This document shows positions 45,255 to 55,392 of a stretch of DNA of 64,000 nucleotides, piece by piece (the first letter of the stretch is position 1; each line of letters opens with the position of its first letter). A program made the translations under genes and the position numbers. Origin of the DNA: JAEULH01 sp963746275 (GTDB taxonomy: Bacteria; Pseudomonadota; Alphaproteobacteria; Rhodospirillales; Defluviicoccaceae); NCBI GenBank assembly GCA_963746275.1, contig CAVVAX010000039.1:47056-111055 (forward strand). Direction: 5' to 3'. The notes beneath the pieces are model-generated. The model saw only the letters and a list, made by a program, of their open reading frames with translations, was not told the origin of the DNA and did no database searches.

Positions 45255-48200
45255 TCAGTAGTCCCACTTCCAGCGCAGGCCGAGCGCGCCGGTGGCGCCG
45301 TCGGCGCCTTCGCTGACCTCGCTTTCCAGGGCCAGGCCGGGCAGGACCTCGATCTCGACCGTGCCCGCGGTCGACTCGTCGGCCATGCCCTGGCGGGCGC
45401 CGACGTAGACGCCGTCGGCGACGTAGCGGCCGACGCCCAGGGCCGGCCCCTCGCCCTCTTCCTCCCCCGCCTGAACGGTCAGGACGTCGAGGCCGAGCAG
45501 GTTGCGCACGTAGCTCAGCGCGTCCTCCGACATGCTCTCGCCGCTGGCCAGGGTGTCCAAGGCCATGGCCAGCTGCGCCGCTTCCACCGGGCCGAGCTTG
45601 GCGACGCCCTTGTCGAAGAGGACGCGCGATAGGATCTCGCTTTGCGGCAGGGCCGGCGTCGAGGTCAGCTCGATCTCCGGTTCGAGCGCGGTGCCGATGA
45701 CCCTGATGACGGCGCTCAGGTCCGGCGTGGTGCGGACGGCCTGGACGTTGAGGGTTGGGTTGATGGTGGCGCCGCCGGTGAAGCCGATCTCGCCCGTCTC
45801 CAGGGTGAACCGCTTGCCGGCGAAGTCGAAGGTGCCCGTGCGCACCGCGACCACGCCGACGAGGCGCGGATCGGCGCTGCTGCCCGACACCTGGAGGTCG
45901 CCCTCCCATTCCGACTCCAGGCCGCGGCCGCGGACGAACACCCGCCGCGGCAGCTTCACCGCGATATCCAGCGCAACGGCCGGACCGGCCGCGGACGGCT
46001 CCGGCTCCGTGCGTCTCGGCGCGTGACCCGGCGGCAGGTTGATCTCGGTGACGTCGAGCACCACCACCGTCGGCGGCAGCCGGTCGATCAGACGGATGTC
46101 GATCCGCTCGGAGGTCATCTCGCCCGCGAGCGAGGCGCCGCCCTGGTCCTGGCGGAAGGTCATGGTCCCCGATAGCGTCGCGGTCACGTCGTCGCGGCGG
46201 ACCAGTGTCGCCTCGGCGAAGGTGAGGGCCAGCTCGACCAGCGGCGTCATCCCTTGCGCCAGCGCAATGCGGCCGTCGCCGGCGATGGTGCCGTTGGCGC
46301 CGTCGTTGCCGCGGAGCGTGAGCGCGATGCCGCCGGCGCCGGTCGAGCGCGCCTGAAGCGACAGGCCGTCGATGACGGTCTCGGTGACGAAATGCTCGAA
46401 GCGGCCGTTGGTGAGCGAAGCTTCGCCGCCGAACTCGGGCGCGGCGACGGTGCCGGCGAGGGCGAGGTCGACATCCGCGTCGCCGGTCAGCCGTTGCTCG
46501 GGCAGCGGCACCAGCTCCCACAACTGCGCCACCGAACCGGCCCAGGTCAGCCGGCCGCTGAGCGGCGCCTGCTTCGAAACCTCCACCGCCAGCGTCCGGG
46601 CATCGACCCGCGCGGGCACGCTGGCCTGGAACGCTAGCGGGGTGCCGCCGAGGCGGGGAACCCTAAGCTCGACGGCAGCCGTGCCGCCGCCGAGGCTTGC
46701 GGACGCGGTCGCCTCCAGGGGCGGCGCCTGGGCCATCGGGCCGGCGCGGACGTCGCTGAGGTTCAGGGTGAACCGCCCCGCCAGATCCGTGCCCTCGGTC
46801 CTCACGGACGCTTCGCCATCGAGCCTGCCGGTGACGTTGAGGTCGGGGCGCAGGGCGCGGGCGAGGCTCAGGGGCAGGCGGCTGAGGAGCAAGCGGCCGT
46901 CCGTGCCCGATGCGCCCGTTCGCCCCTGCCCGCTGATCGTGCCGCCGCCGACCGTGAGATCGAGATCGGCAACGGCGGTCTCGCCGGCGCTCTGGGTGAC
47001 CACCAGCGGCCGGCGCAGGCCGAGTCGATGGCCGCCGGCCTGGCCGTCGAGGAACGTCACGGTGATCCGGATGCTGCCATTCTCCCGAGCGCTCTCCTGG
47101 GCGAAGGTTCCGCCGGCGCGGATGGTCTCCGCCGCATCGTCGCTGAGCCGGACGGTGACGTCGTACCGGGCATCCATGGGCGAGCCGCTGATCCGCGCAT
47201 CCACGGCGGCCAGGGAGAGCCCGCCTGCGGTGGGCCGGACGATGCCGAGGGAGAGATCGCCGCGCGGGTTGCCGGCGCCGGTCAGGTTCGCGTGCAACGA
47301 CAGGCTCTCGGCCGAGGCGAGCGGTCCGTCCGGCGTCGCCAGCGCGAGTGCGCTGCCGGTGCCTGCAACCTCGACCGTCTGTTCGCCATTCCTCTCGCCG
47401 AGGTTGACCCGGACTTCGGCGTTGCCGTCCAGGCGATGGCCGGCAAGGGCGACAGGCTGGCCGTCGCCGCCCGCTAGCAGGGTGATGGCGCCGAGCACCT
47501 CGCCGCTTCCGGGCGGCAGGCTCAGGGTGCCGGAGAGGCGCGCACCGGCGCCGGTCCCCTCCATCGGGCCAAGACGCAGCGCCCCGCCCCCCTCCCGCGC
47601 AAAAGGGACCGCGAGGCGCATCGGCTCGCCGGCGACGGAGGCGGTCGCGGCAAGCAGGCCCCGGGGACTGGTGCCGAGGCTTCGAGCATCGAGCTCGATG
47701 CGCACCGGCGAGGTCACGACGTCCGCCACCTGACCATCCTCGAGCGTGAGGACCGCCTTCGTATCCGGATCCGCGACGCGGCCGGCGAGCGTGCCGTCGA
47801 GGACCAGCGCGCCGCTGGCGGCCACGCCCGCCGCCGCTGCCGCCAGCGCCACATCCGGAACATCGACGCGATACTGGGCGCTGGCTTCGCCATCCTGCAG
47901 CGTCCCGGCGGCGGTGGCCCGAAGTCCCTGTCCCGCGAACACGACCTCCTCGACGCGCACCTCCCCGGTCGCATGATCCGCCCGCAGCGTCGCCCGCAGC
48001 GACGGCGCCGGGCCCAGCAAGGCATCGGCGACGGGGATGCCGGTGCGGAACTCGGACAACTCAAGCTTCAGGGTGGCGTCGAGGCTGCCAGCAGCGGCCC
48101 GAGCGTCAACGGCCAGGTCGCCATTGCCGGCCAGATCAAGCCCAGAAAGGCCAGCGAAGGCGGCAAGCGCCGGCAGCGCCACTTTTAAGGTCGCCTCACC

Positions 48201-49637
48201 ATTGCCGGACGACAGTACGTAGGATCCGCGCCCGCTAACGTTAAGCGCCGGCGCGGAGAGCTCGATCCGGTTCAGGGTCAGGGTGTTCTCTTTGAGCAGC
48301 GCGCTCAGCCGGAGCCGCGGCGGTGCGCCGAGCACAGCATCGACGTCGGTTCCGCCGGCGCGGACGCCGGTCAGGGCCGCTTCGGCCTCCACCTCCATCC
48401 GCCCGTCGTCGCCGGCCGCCACGTCCGCCGTCAGCGCCAAGCGGGCGACGGAGGCGTCCGCAAGCCGAAGAGCGGCGGCGTCCGCCGACACCTCCGCGGC
48501 CGGGGCGGCCCAGGGGCCGGACAAGGTGATCCGCGCCTCGGCGGTATCCAGGCCCGCCGGTGCGAGCAGCGGCGCCAGCGCGGCCGGGTTGGCCAGCGTC
48601 AAGATCAGCTTCACCTCGTCGAAGCGCGCGTCGTGCAGGTCGAGGGCGCCGCTGGCGGAGAGCTGGACGCCGCTTGCTCCGACCTCGGCCTGATCGATGG
48701 CCAGCACCCCCGCCTCAGGCCGGCGAACGGTCGCGGTAAAGCCGATCCCGTCTGTGGCAATCGGTCGGACCGCCTCGGGAAGGAGCGCCGCCACCTGCGC
48801 CCGACCCGAGATGTCGGCCCGCACCCCCTCGCCCGTCTGCTGCGAGGTGACCTGGGCAACGACCGCAATGCCATCGCCGATGGCGCCGTCCAGCCGGCCC
48901 CGCCAGCCGTCGAGCGGGCCGTCGCCGTTGAACGACAGGCGCACTGGCGGCCGGCCGGCGAGGCCGAGCAACGGGCCGATGAGCCCGCCTTCCGGCTCGT
49001 CGGCCTGCAGGTCGAGCGAAAGCCGCTCACCTGCCGGCTCCCACAGGGCCTGGAGCCGGGCCGCGGCGCCGACGCCGTTGGTGCGGACGATCTCAGCCTC
49101 GGTCCTGACTTGCCCGCCCCGCTTAGCCGCGATCTCGCCGCCGGCCCTCAGCGCCACCGTTTCGCCCGCCACCGCCGGGCCGATCTCGACGCCGTCGAAG
49201 GCGAAGCGATCCACCTGCAGGTCCAACGGCAGTGACGGCAGGGTGAGCGGCTCGTCGGCATCCTCGGCCGTGGGAGCCTTTGCCGGCAGACGGCTCAGCC
49301 GCACGCCGCTGGCCAGCGCCTCGGCGATGCTGAGCCGGCCGCGAAGCAGCGCCAGTGGCCGCCAGCGTACCTCCATGTGGTCGACCGCGAGCCACTCCCC
49401 TTCGCGGTCGGCCAGCGACAGCCCCGAGACCGCCAGCCGAGACGGCAGGCCAGGGCCGATCCGCTCGACCCGCAGCTCCATCTCGCCCGGCGTCGAGGCG
49501 ATCATCGAGACCGCGCGCGCCGCGGCCCGTCCGCCGGCGTCCGTCTGCAGGACGGCGAAGACGGCGATGACGAGGAGAAGCAGCACTGCGAGAACGCCTG
49601 CGGCGATCCGCGCCCCGATCCGCATCGCGAGGCGCAT
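45255..49637 (-). CDS. tamB: Translocation and assembly module protein TamB
   Basis: AsmA-like inner-membrane-anchored protein spanning the periplasm, thought to move phospholipids and aid autotransporter assembly together with TamA. 1,460 residues: an N-terminal membrane anchor (IAAGVLAVLLLLVIAVFAVL), a very long beta-rich repeat region, and the C-terminal DUF490 region (SDPRLVGVVAVRTGTFDFAG, then KRFTLETGEIGFTGGATINP, LPQSEILSRVLFDKGVAKLG) ending in an aromatic residue (LRWKWDY). The ATG overlaps the tamA stop. No frame break over 4.4 kb, in contrast to cas9 next to it. Confidence 0.96.
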   Translation of the reverse strand: MRLAMRIGARIAAGVLAVLLLLVIAVFAVLQTDAGGRAAARAVSMIASTPGEMELRVERIGPGLPSRLAVSGLSLADREGEWLAVDHMEVRWRPLALLRGRLSIAEALASGVRLSRLPAKAPTAEDADEPLTLPSLPLDLQVDRFAFDGVEIGPAVAGETVALRAGGEIAAKRGGQVRTEAEIVRTNGVGAAARLQALWEPAGERLSLDLQADEPEGGLIGPLLGLAGRPPVRLSFNGDGPLDGWRGRLDGAIGDGIAVVAQVTSQQTGEGVRADISGRAQVAALLPEAVRPIATDGIGFTATVRRPEAGVLAIDQAEVGASGVQLSASGALDLHDARFDEVKLILTLANPAALAPLLAPAGLDTAEARITLSGPWAAPAAEVSADAAALRLADASVARLALTADVAAGDDGRMEVEAEAALTGVRAGGTDVDAVLGAPPRLRLSALLKENTLTLNRIELSAPALNVSGRGSYVLSSGNGEATLKVALPALAAFAGLSGLDLAGNGDLAVDARAAAGSLDATLKLELSEFRTGIPVADALLGPAPSLRATLRADHATGEVRVEEVVFAGQGLRATAAGTLQDGEASAQYRVDVPDVALAAAAAGVAASGALVLDGTLAGRVADPDTKAVLTLEDGQVADVVTSPVRIELDARSLGTSPRGLLAATASVAGEPMRLAVPFAREGGGALRLGPMEGTGAGARLSGTLSLPPGSGEVLGAITLLAGGDGQPVALAGHRLDGNAEVRVNLGERNGEQTVEVAGTGSALALATPDGPLASAESLSLHANLTGAGNPRGDLSLGIVRPTAGGLSLAAVDARISGSPMDARYDVTVRLSDDAAETIRAGGTFAQESARENGSIRITVTFLDGQAGGHRLGLRRPLVVTQSAGETAVADLDLTVGGGTISGQGRTGASGTDGRLLLSRLPLSLARALRPDLNVTGRLDGEASVRTEGTDLAGRFTLNLSDVRAGPMAQAPPLEATASASLGGGTAAVELRVPRLGGTPLAFQASVPARVDARTLAVEVSKQAPLSGRLTWAGSVAQLWELVPLPEQRLTGDADVDLALAGTVAAPEFGGEASLTNGRFEHFVTETVIDGLSLQARSTGAGGIALTLRGNDGANGTIAGDGRIALAQGMTPLVELALTFAEATLVRRDDVTATLSGTMTFRQDQGGASLAGEMTSERIDIRLIDRLPPTVVVLDVTEINLPPGHAPRRTEPEPSAAGPAVALDIAVKLPRRVFVRGRGLESEWEGDLQVSGSSADPRLVGVVAVRTGTFDFAGKRFTLETGEIGFTGGATINPTLNVQAVRTTPDLSAVIRVIGTALEPEIELTSTPALPQSEILSRVLFDKGVAKLGPVEAAQLAMALDTLASGESMSEDALSYVRNLLGLDVLTVQAGEEEGEGPALGVGRYVADGVYVGARQGMADESTAGTVEIEVLPGLALESEVSEGADGATGALGLRWKWDY

Positions 49638-51481
49638 CAGAAGGCCTCACCCAGGGCGATATAGAACTGGAACGGATCGTCGATGTCCTCGCGGCGGTTC
49701 AGCGGAAAGGCGATGTCCAGGCGCACCGGACCGATCGGGGTGAAGTAGCGCAAGCCGCCGCCGGCGGCCCAGCGCGGCGGGTCGGCGAAGTCCGGGTACG
49801 CCGCCTCGAAGACGTTGCCGCCGTCGACGAACGAGACGACGCCGAGGTTTCCCCACACCCGCGTGCGCAACTCGAGGCTGGTCTCGAAGAGCGACCGGCC
49901 GCCCAGTGGATCATTGTCGTCGTCGATGGGGCCGACCTCCTGGAACTTGTAGCCGCGGATGGACTCGCCGCCGCCGGCATAGAACCGCTTGTTGGCGGGG
50001 ATGTCGTCGCGGGGCTGGCCGGCGATGGAGCCGGCGTGGAGCCGGCCGGCGAGAACGAAGCGGCGGGCGTCGTCGAACGGCACGTAAGCCGTGCCGGTCG
50101 CCTCGCTGACGAGGAAGCCGACGGTCTTGTCGAACCAGCCGGCATAGGGTGTCGCCTCCAGGCGCAGGCGCACGCCCTTGGTCGGATTGTAGAGGTCGTT
50201 GGCGCCGTCATAGTAGAGCCAGGCGGGAACGCCAGCCAGCGTCGAGGTCCGAGCTCCCTCCTGGTCCTCGAGCCTTGCCCACTCCAGCGATGTCGCCAGC
50301 GACCCCCTCCAGCGCTCGCTGACCGGCCGCTCCAGGCCGGCGCTCGTCTCCAGGCTCAGCTCGTTGAAGGCGGTGCTGTTGGTGCGGGTGGCGACGGCGT
50401 CGACGAACAGATCCTGCTCGGGAACGCGGAAATCCGGGCGGACGAAGCGAACCTCCGCCGACTGCTCGATGGCGCCGACCTCGACGGCAACGCCCAGATC
50501 CTCGTTGCGCCCGAACAGGTTCCGGTGCTCCCAGAAGACCTTGACGGCGGGCCCCTCGCCGGTCGAATAGCGCACGCCGAAGCCGACCGAGCGCTGCTTG
50601 CCCTCGACCAGCCGCGTCTCCACCGGCAGCGCGCCGCCATCGGCGAGATGGTCGGCGCGATCGATGGCGACGGCCGAGAACAGCCCGGTGCGCAAGAGGC
50701 GGGTGCGGTAACGCTCGACCAGCCGCTGATCATAGGCATCGCCCTCCCGCCACGGGATCAGCACCCGGACGTAGTCCTCCTGCACGCCCGTTAGCCCCTC
50801 CACCGAGACAGCGCCGAAGCGCGCCGCCGGCCCCGGGTCGATGTCGAGGTGGACCCGCATCGTCTCGGTCTTGTGATCGACGATGATCTTGCGATCGACG
50901 ACTTGCGCCAGCGGGTGGCCGCGGTTGGCGAGGAAGCGCAGCGCTACCTTCTCGCCGGTGACGACGCCGGGGGCCCGAGCCACCGCGCCGATCTCGACAC
51001 CGAGATCTTTGAGGTTCGGCTTGGGCACGGCAACGTCATCGCCGCCGGCGACATACGCGACGGTGAAGCTCTCCAGCCTGAACGCGGGACCGGGGTCGAT
51101 GACGAGCCTCACTTTGGGGGGCTTGCTTTCCCTATCGACGTCGCCCCAGACGGCCGCGCGGTAGTAGCCCTCCGAGCGGAGCACGTCCTGGAACCGCTCG
51201 ATGTCGCCGTCGATCCGCCGGCGCAGGCCGATGGCGGTAAAAGGCGGCCGATCCTGCAGGGCGATGAGTTGCGAGCTGCGCTCCAAGAGGCCGCGCAGCC
51301 GCCGGCCCAGTTCCGCTCCCTCCGGAGCCTCGATCTGGACCTGGTAGGCGATCGCCTCCGCGGCGCTGTTGCCCTCGCCGGCTTCGCCGTCAAGCCCGAG
51401 CGTCTGCGGCAGCCCGCAGGCTGCGAGGAGAAGCGCCGGCATGAGCCGAAGGAGGGACACAATCGCGCGCAGCAGGCGCAT
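49637..51481 (-). CDS. tamA: Outer-membrane BamA-family protein TamA
   Basis: 614 residues. A lipobox-like signal peptide (LMPALLLAACG), POTRA domains (LRRRIDGDIERFQDVLRSEG, YDQRLVERYRTRLLRTGLFS) and a C-terminal Omp85 barrel with the signature GGGESIRGYKFQEVGP, ending in the usual terminal phenylalanine (FQFYIALGEAF). It pairs with TamB; stop and start overlap by ATGA, so the two are one translational unit. The possible N-terminal acylation site is unusual for TamA and would need checking, since C-G-L-P could also simply be part of a standard signal peptide. Confidence 0.95.
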   Translation of the reverse strand: MRLLRAIVSLLRLMPALLLAACGLPQTLGLDGEAGEGNSAAEAIAYQVQIEAPEGAELGRRLRGLLERSSQLIALQDRPPFTAIGLRRRIDGDIERFQDVLRSEGYYRAAVWGDVDRESKPPKVRLVIDPGPAFRLESFTVAYVAGGDDVAVPKPNLKDLGVEIGAVARAPGVVTGEKVALRFLANRGHPLAQVVDRKIIVDHKTETMRVHLDIDPGPAARFGAVSVEGLTGVQEDYVRVLIPWREGDAYDQRLVERYRTRLLRTGLFSAVAIDRADHLADGGALPVETRLVEGKQRSVGFGVRYSTGEGPAVKVFWEHRNLFGRNEDLGVAVEVGAIEQSAEVRFVRPDFRVPEQDLFVDAVATRTNSTAFNELSLETSAGLERPVSERWRGSLATSLEWARLEDQEGARTSTLAGVPAWLYYDGANDLYNPTKGVRLRLEATPYAGWFDKTVGFLVSEATGTAYVPFDDARRFVLAGRLHAGSIAGQPRDDIPANKRFYAGGGESIRGYKFQEVGPIDDDNDPLGGRSLFETSLELRTRVWGNLGVVSFVDGGNVFEAAYPDFADPPRWAAGGGLRYFTPIGPVRLDIAFPLNRREDIDDPFQFYIALGEAF

Positions 51482-51577
51482 CGCAACGCCAATCGAGGCT
51501 CGGGTGGCTCATGGCCGCGCCGGCCGGGGCGCGGCGGGGTCCGGCGGGGATCACGCAGAAGGCCGGCGGCCGAAGGC

Positions 51578-52279
51578 TCAGGCTTGCTCCGCGTTCAGCC
51601 ATTCGGCAAGCACTTTCGCCGCCGCTGCCTGGAGAGCCGGCCCGTGCAGGCGGCTGTCGCGGCGAAGGCCGGGAACGTCGATGCCAGGCGTCGCAGCGAT
51701 CTCGGCGGCATGGCCGACGAACCACCGCTCCAGCCGCGCCGGCTCGGCCTCCAGGTGGAACTGCAGGGCCAGGACGGCGGCGCCGTAGGAGAAGGCTTGG
51801 TTCTCGTAGTGCTCGCTCGAGGCGAGCCGGGTTGCCCCGTCGGGCAGATCGAAGGTGTCGCCATGCCAGTGAAGAACTGGGACCTCGCCGACGTGGCGCA
51901 GGCACGATGCCGAGCCCTCCGCGCTCAGGCGGATCGGCGCCCAGCCGATCTCCTTCACCGGCCCGGGGTAAACCCGCGCGCCCAGGCCGCGGGCGATGAT
52001 CTGGGCTCCGAGGCAGATGCCGAGAAGCGGCCGGCCGGCGGCGATGCGCCGCTCCACCAGGCGAAGCTCGTCAACAATAAACGGATAGGACGCCTCCTCG
52101 TAGGCGCCGATGGGGCCGCCCAGAATGACGAGCAAATCGGCGTCCTCGCCCAGCGCCGGCGCGGCCACGCCATCCGCCGCCTCGACGTAGCGAACGCCGT
52201 AGCCGGCGGCGGCCAGAACCGGCGCGAAGGCGCCGAGGTCCTCGAAGGCGACATGGCGGATGGCGACGGCGGACTTCAT
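51578..52279 (-). CDS. Class I glutamine amidotransferase-like protein
   Basis: 233 residues. The nucleophile elbow is GRPLLGICLGAQIIARGLGA (cysteine), with ALQFHLEAEP supplying the catalytic histidine and glutamate. LLVILGGPIGAYEEASYPFI is the oxyanion region and VLHWHGDTFDLPDGATRLAS is typical of the stand-alone GMP-synthase-like GATase family. No synthetase domain is attached; members include gamma-glutamyl hydrolase-type enzymes for polyamine or other amine catabolism, so a link to the polyamine importer is possible but unsupported. Confidence 0.88.
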   Translation of the reverse strand: MKSAVAIRHVAFEDLGAFAPVLAAAGYGVRYVEAADGVAAPALGEDADLLVILGGPIGAYEEASYPFIVDELRLVERRIAAGRPLLGICLGAQIIARGLGARVYPGPVKEIGWAPIRLSAEGSASCLRHVGEVPVLHWHGDTFDLPDGATRLASSEHYENQAFSYGAAVLALQFHLEAEPARLERWFVGHAAEIAATPGIDVPGLRRDSRLHGPALQAAAAKVLAEWLNAEQA

Positions 52280-52401
52280 CTACCGGCGTGCTCGCACGCC
52301 GCCACCATCGCTGTCAAGCCGGCCGCCCCGCCACCAGCGGCCGCCACAGCGAGCCAACCAGCGGCGTCATGGCCACGCGTCATGCCTGGCGTACGACAAA
52401 G

Positions 52402-52430
52402 AAAAAGGGGATGCCGAAAGGCATCCCCTT
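52402..52430 (-). terminator. Rho-independent terminator of the OmpA-like gene
   Basis: The inverted repeat AAGGGGATGCC (52405-52415) / GGCATCCCCTT (52420-52430) has a four-base loop and, on the minus strand, is followed by TTTTTC. It lies about 27 bases after the stop codon at 52457. This is a textbook intrinsic terminator. Confidence 0.92.
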
Positions 52431-52456
52431 GAGGTCGACCTAGAACCGAACTTGCG

Positions 52457-53309
52457 TCAGCGGCCGATGGCGATCTGCGCCCGCCTGTTCTGCGGCTCGG
52501 CGACGCCGTCGCCGGTCGGGATCAGCAGATTGTTCTCGCCGACACCGTCGGTGGTGATCCGGCCGGCATCGACGCCCTCGCCGACCATGGCGTCCGCAAC
52601 CGCCTCCGCACGCCGCTTCGACAGGCGCAGGTTGTACTGCGGCGTGCCGGTGGTGTCGGTGAAGCCGGTGATGGTGATCGGCGCATCCGGAACTTCTGCT
52701 TTGCCGTGGTAACGGCCCGGCCGATGATGTCCTGCGCCTCGGGCGTCAGCCTGGCGCTGTTGAGGTCGAAGAACACCAGGTACGTGCCCGCCTCCGTCGC
52801 CACGGCGACGAGGCGCCGCGCCGCCGGCGATGGCGCTCTCGACCGAAGCAACTTGCTGCTCGAAGCCCTCGCGGCAGTCGCGGATGTCGTCCGGCTGCAG
52901 GTTCTCCTCGGCCTGCTCCACCCAGCAGTCGAACAACACCTGGGCGCGGGCGGCGGCGTCCGGCGCCGTCGTCCGGCCGTTGCCGTTGAGCGCGCGCGAG
53001 CAGGCGCTGGCGGCCACCGGCCAGGTCGCCTCGGTATCGCGAGGCGATCTTGCGGTTGGTGAAGTCGTCGGGCAGCACCAGCTGGCCCTCCGCCGACGCG
53101 CTCGATCGGCGGGCGAAGGTGGTGGCGGCGTCGACGTCGCCTTGCTTGCGCTCGGACTTCGCCAGGTCGAGGTAGTGACGCGCCAGCGCCGACTCGAAGG
53201 CGTCGCCGCGCGGTTGCGCGGACTTGGCATCGTCGACGTAACGATTGGAACAGCCGGCCACGGCGACAAGCGCCAGGGCTGCGGCCACTAATTTGAATTC
53301 TTGCCTCAT
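52457..53309 (-). CDS. OmpA-family lipoprotein, several frame breaks
   Basis: The signal peptide MRQEFKLVAAALALVAVAGC is a lipoprotein signal, followed by SNRYVDDAKSAQPRGDAFES and a helical region (ARHYLDLAKSERKQGDVDAA) that continues in other frames (RAQVLFDCWVEQAEENLQPD). The C-terminal OmpA peptidoglycan-binding domain is also split: TYLVFFDLNSARLTPEAQDI in one frame, ITGFTDTTGTPQYNLRLSKR then RAEAVADAMVGEGVDAGRIT and NRRAQIAIGR in another. Three frame changes near 53050, 52820 and 52700 join one protein of about 283 residues. It anchors the outer membrane to peptidoglycan. Confidence 0.83.
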
Positions 53310-53376
53310 GAACGGCTCCTCTGGTTCCGGGCTCGGCTGAATGCGAGGCTCAAATGCTCGCCGCCGTGCGCATGGC

Positions 53377-53952
53377 TCAGAAATTCAGGCCGAAGCCCGT
53401 CGTGTAGACGACGTTAGCGTTGTCGAAGCTCTCTCCTTCGATCACCAGCCATTCTCCCTGTACGAACATAAAGGTGCTCTCGTTAGCCCAGAACTTGAAG
53501 CCGGCTTCAGGCCCGAAGACGAGTCTTCGTCTATCTTTTTCCATACTGACAGCCAACGACAGCCGCCAATGAACGGCTGGAAGGCGACCAAGCGGGGCCT
53601 GGAAGTCGATGAAAGCGCGCGTAATGCCAATGAAGTCGTCGCGAGACGTTCTCGCCGAAGTTGAGATTGAGGTTCTGCCGGAGGCCGACGGGCATCCACG
53701 AGGTGACGTAGTAGCCGAGGCTGCCGGAGACACCGATAGGTTGTTATCGAACTCGTCGGTAGACATGCCACTGCCGGCGAGGACTGTCTCCCACGCCCCG
53801 GCGCGCGGACCACGCGTCGGGTCGTACGGCGGGATCTGGACTGCCACCGCGGCGGAGGTGTCTGTGCCGGTGCGATACTCGGGGTACTGTTGCGCCAGGG
53901 CCGGCGAGCACGCCAGGGCCACGATGGGCAGCGCGTAGGCAAGCTGTTTCAT
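53377..53952 (-). CDS. Putative outer-membrane beta-barrel protein, frame breaks
   Basis: A signal peptide (MKQLAYALPIVALACSPALA) and a mature part with alternating hydrophobic residues, ending in GFGLNF, a terminal phenylalanine typical of outer-membrane barrels. The middle part is better in another frame (GSLGYYVTSWMPVGLRQNLN, then LNFGENVS), and the ends are in the first frame (FGPEAGFKFWANESTFMFVQ), so at least two indels near 53720 and 53645 are likely. The ATG follows GGAGGAAAG. Family not recognised beyond porin-like barrel. Confidence 0.6.
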   Translation of the reverse strand: MKQLAYALPIVALACSPALAQQYPEYRTGTDTSAAVAVQIPPYDPTRGPRAGAWETVLAGSGMSTDEFDNNLSVSPAASATTSPRGCPSASGRTSISTSARTSRDDFIGITRAFIDFQAPLGRLPAVHWRLSLAVSMEKDRRRLVFGPEAGFKFWANESTFMFVQGEWLVIEGESFDNANVVYTTGFGLNF

Positions 53953-54131
53953 TCTTTCCTCCAGTGCTAGTAGCCGTCGTCGGCGACAGGTGGAATGAAC
54001 CGGCGAGGTGCGCCGCTCTTGAGGGAGAGGCTAGGCGACACGGAGTCAAATTACCACGCGTTAATGGCGGGCCTTCTACGCGCCGTTAGGGCAGAACCCG
54101 GAAGGTGTTGATTATCTGCCACACCATGCTG

Positions 54132-55304
54132 TCACCGGCGCGCATCGCCCAAGGCCGCCCCGAGAACCATGCGCGGGCTGGATTCCTCCTCGGCGACCTT
54201 GCCCTCCACCGCCGGCAGCGCCGAGCCACGGATCCAGCCGTGCTCGGCGGCGTTGCGGGCGGCGGCCAGCGTCTGCGGGTCGAACACGACCTGCGGGCCG
54301 AGGCGGGCGATGTCCTCCGCCGCCTTCAGCGCCTCGCAATGGGGCGTGCTCCTCGAGACGTCACGCATGTAGACGGCGAGGATGCGCCCCGGATGGCGCT
54401 CGACGATGCCGCGATAGATCACCGCGTCGCGCTGGCCGCTGTCGCCGATGAGGATCCACTCCAGCTCAGGATACTGCGCAAGCAGGCCCTCGATGGCGCC
54501 GGTCTTGTGCTCGTCGTGGCCGACGTCGAACCAGCCGCCCGGCTCCAGGGCGAACTCGCGGAGGATGATCGGCCCGTCCGGAATGTCCTGCAGCCGAAGA
54601 TAATCCTGGAACAGGTCGAACAGGTTCCATGGGCTGGAGGAGACATAGAAGATTGGGTTGACCCGTTCGTCGCGGTTGCCGCAGGCCAGTGCCTGATAGA
54701 AGGCGCTGACGCCGACGAAGGGTGCGCGGGTTGCCGCGCTGTTGAGCAGCACGGTGCGCAGATGACGCATCAGGTTGGTCGCGCCGGTCTTGACGATGGT
54801 GTCGTCGATGTCGGAGATGACGCCGAAGCTCGCGTCTGCCGACGGCACCAGCACCTTGCCCAGCGCCCGGACCGGCTTGTCGTGGCCAGCAAGCGGCTCG
54901 ACGAGCTCAAGCTCGATGGAGCGCCAGCCGGTGTCGACCTGGCCCACAGGCGGCGGCAGACCCGGCATGCTGATCTCGAAGTAGCCCTCGTCGTCGGTCT
55001 CGAGCACGCGTTCGTGCTCGCCGTGGCGCGCCCGGACGACCGCGCGCGGGATCTCGTCGCTCTTGTAGCGCTTGAGCATGGTGAGCAGGTTCTGAAGCCG
55101 CGAGGCCGTTGGGGAGACGCCGCCGATGCGCGGGTCCTCGATGACGCGCCCGCGCAGGAACAGCCGCTCGGTCGTGCCGAAGCCGACATAGGGATGGATC
55201 GCCGCCGGCCGCATCCGCCCGCGCCTCTTCTTCGCCAGTCGGCGCAGGCGGTCGAGATGCGCAACCAGATCCGCCGCCGCTGCCGTCCACCGCCCTCCGC
55301 TCAT
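54132..55304 (-). CDS. App1-type phosphatidate phosphatase (DUF2183)
   Basis: 390 residues. The catalytic DxDxT motif is GVISDIDDTIVKTGATNLMR, preceded by SFGV and followed by VGVSAFYQAL, FYVSSSPWNLFDLFQDYLRL and ILIGDSGQRDAVIYRGIVER, the HAD-like motifs of yeast App1. Bacterial members are probable phosphatidate phosphatases, so a link to phospholipid metabolism (two PE methyltransferases elsewhere) is possible. No signal peptide or membrane helix. The frame is clean. Confidence 0.88.
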   Translation of the reverse strand: MSGGRWTAAAADLVAHLDRLRRLAKKRRGRMRPAAIHPYVGFGTTERLFLRGRVIEDPRIGGVSPTASRLQNLLTMLKRYKSDEIPRAVVRARHGEHERVLETDDEGYFEISMPGLPPPVGQVDTGWRSIELELVEPLAGHDKPVRALGKVLVPSADASFGVISDIDDTIVKTGATNLMRHLRTVLLNSAATRAPFVGVSAFYQALACGNRDERVNPIFYVSSSPWNLFDLFQDYLRLQDIPDGPIILREFALEPGGWFDVGHDEHKTGAIEGLLAQYPELEWILIGDSGQRDAVIYRGIVERHPGRILAVYMRDVSRSTPHCEALKAAEDIARLGPQVVFDPQTLAAARNAAEHGWIRGSALPAVEGKVAEEESSPRMVLGAALGDARR

Positions 55305-55392
55305 CTCGCAAGCCTCCGCTTCTGTCCGCGCGGGCCATTAACGGCGAAGACCGGGATCTGCTGCAAGACTTGGACGGCGGCGGCAGCGGCGG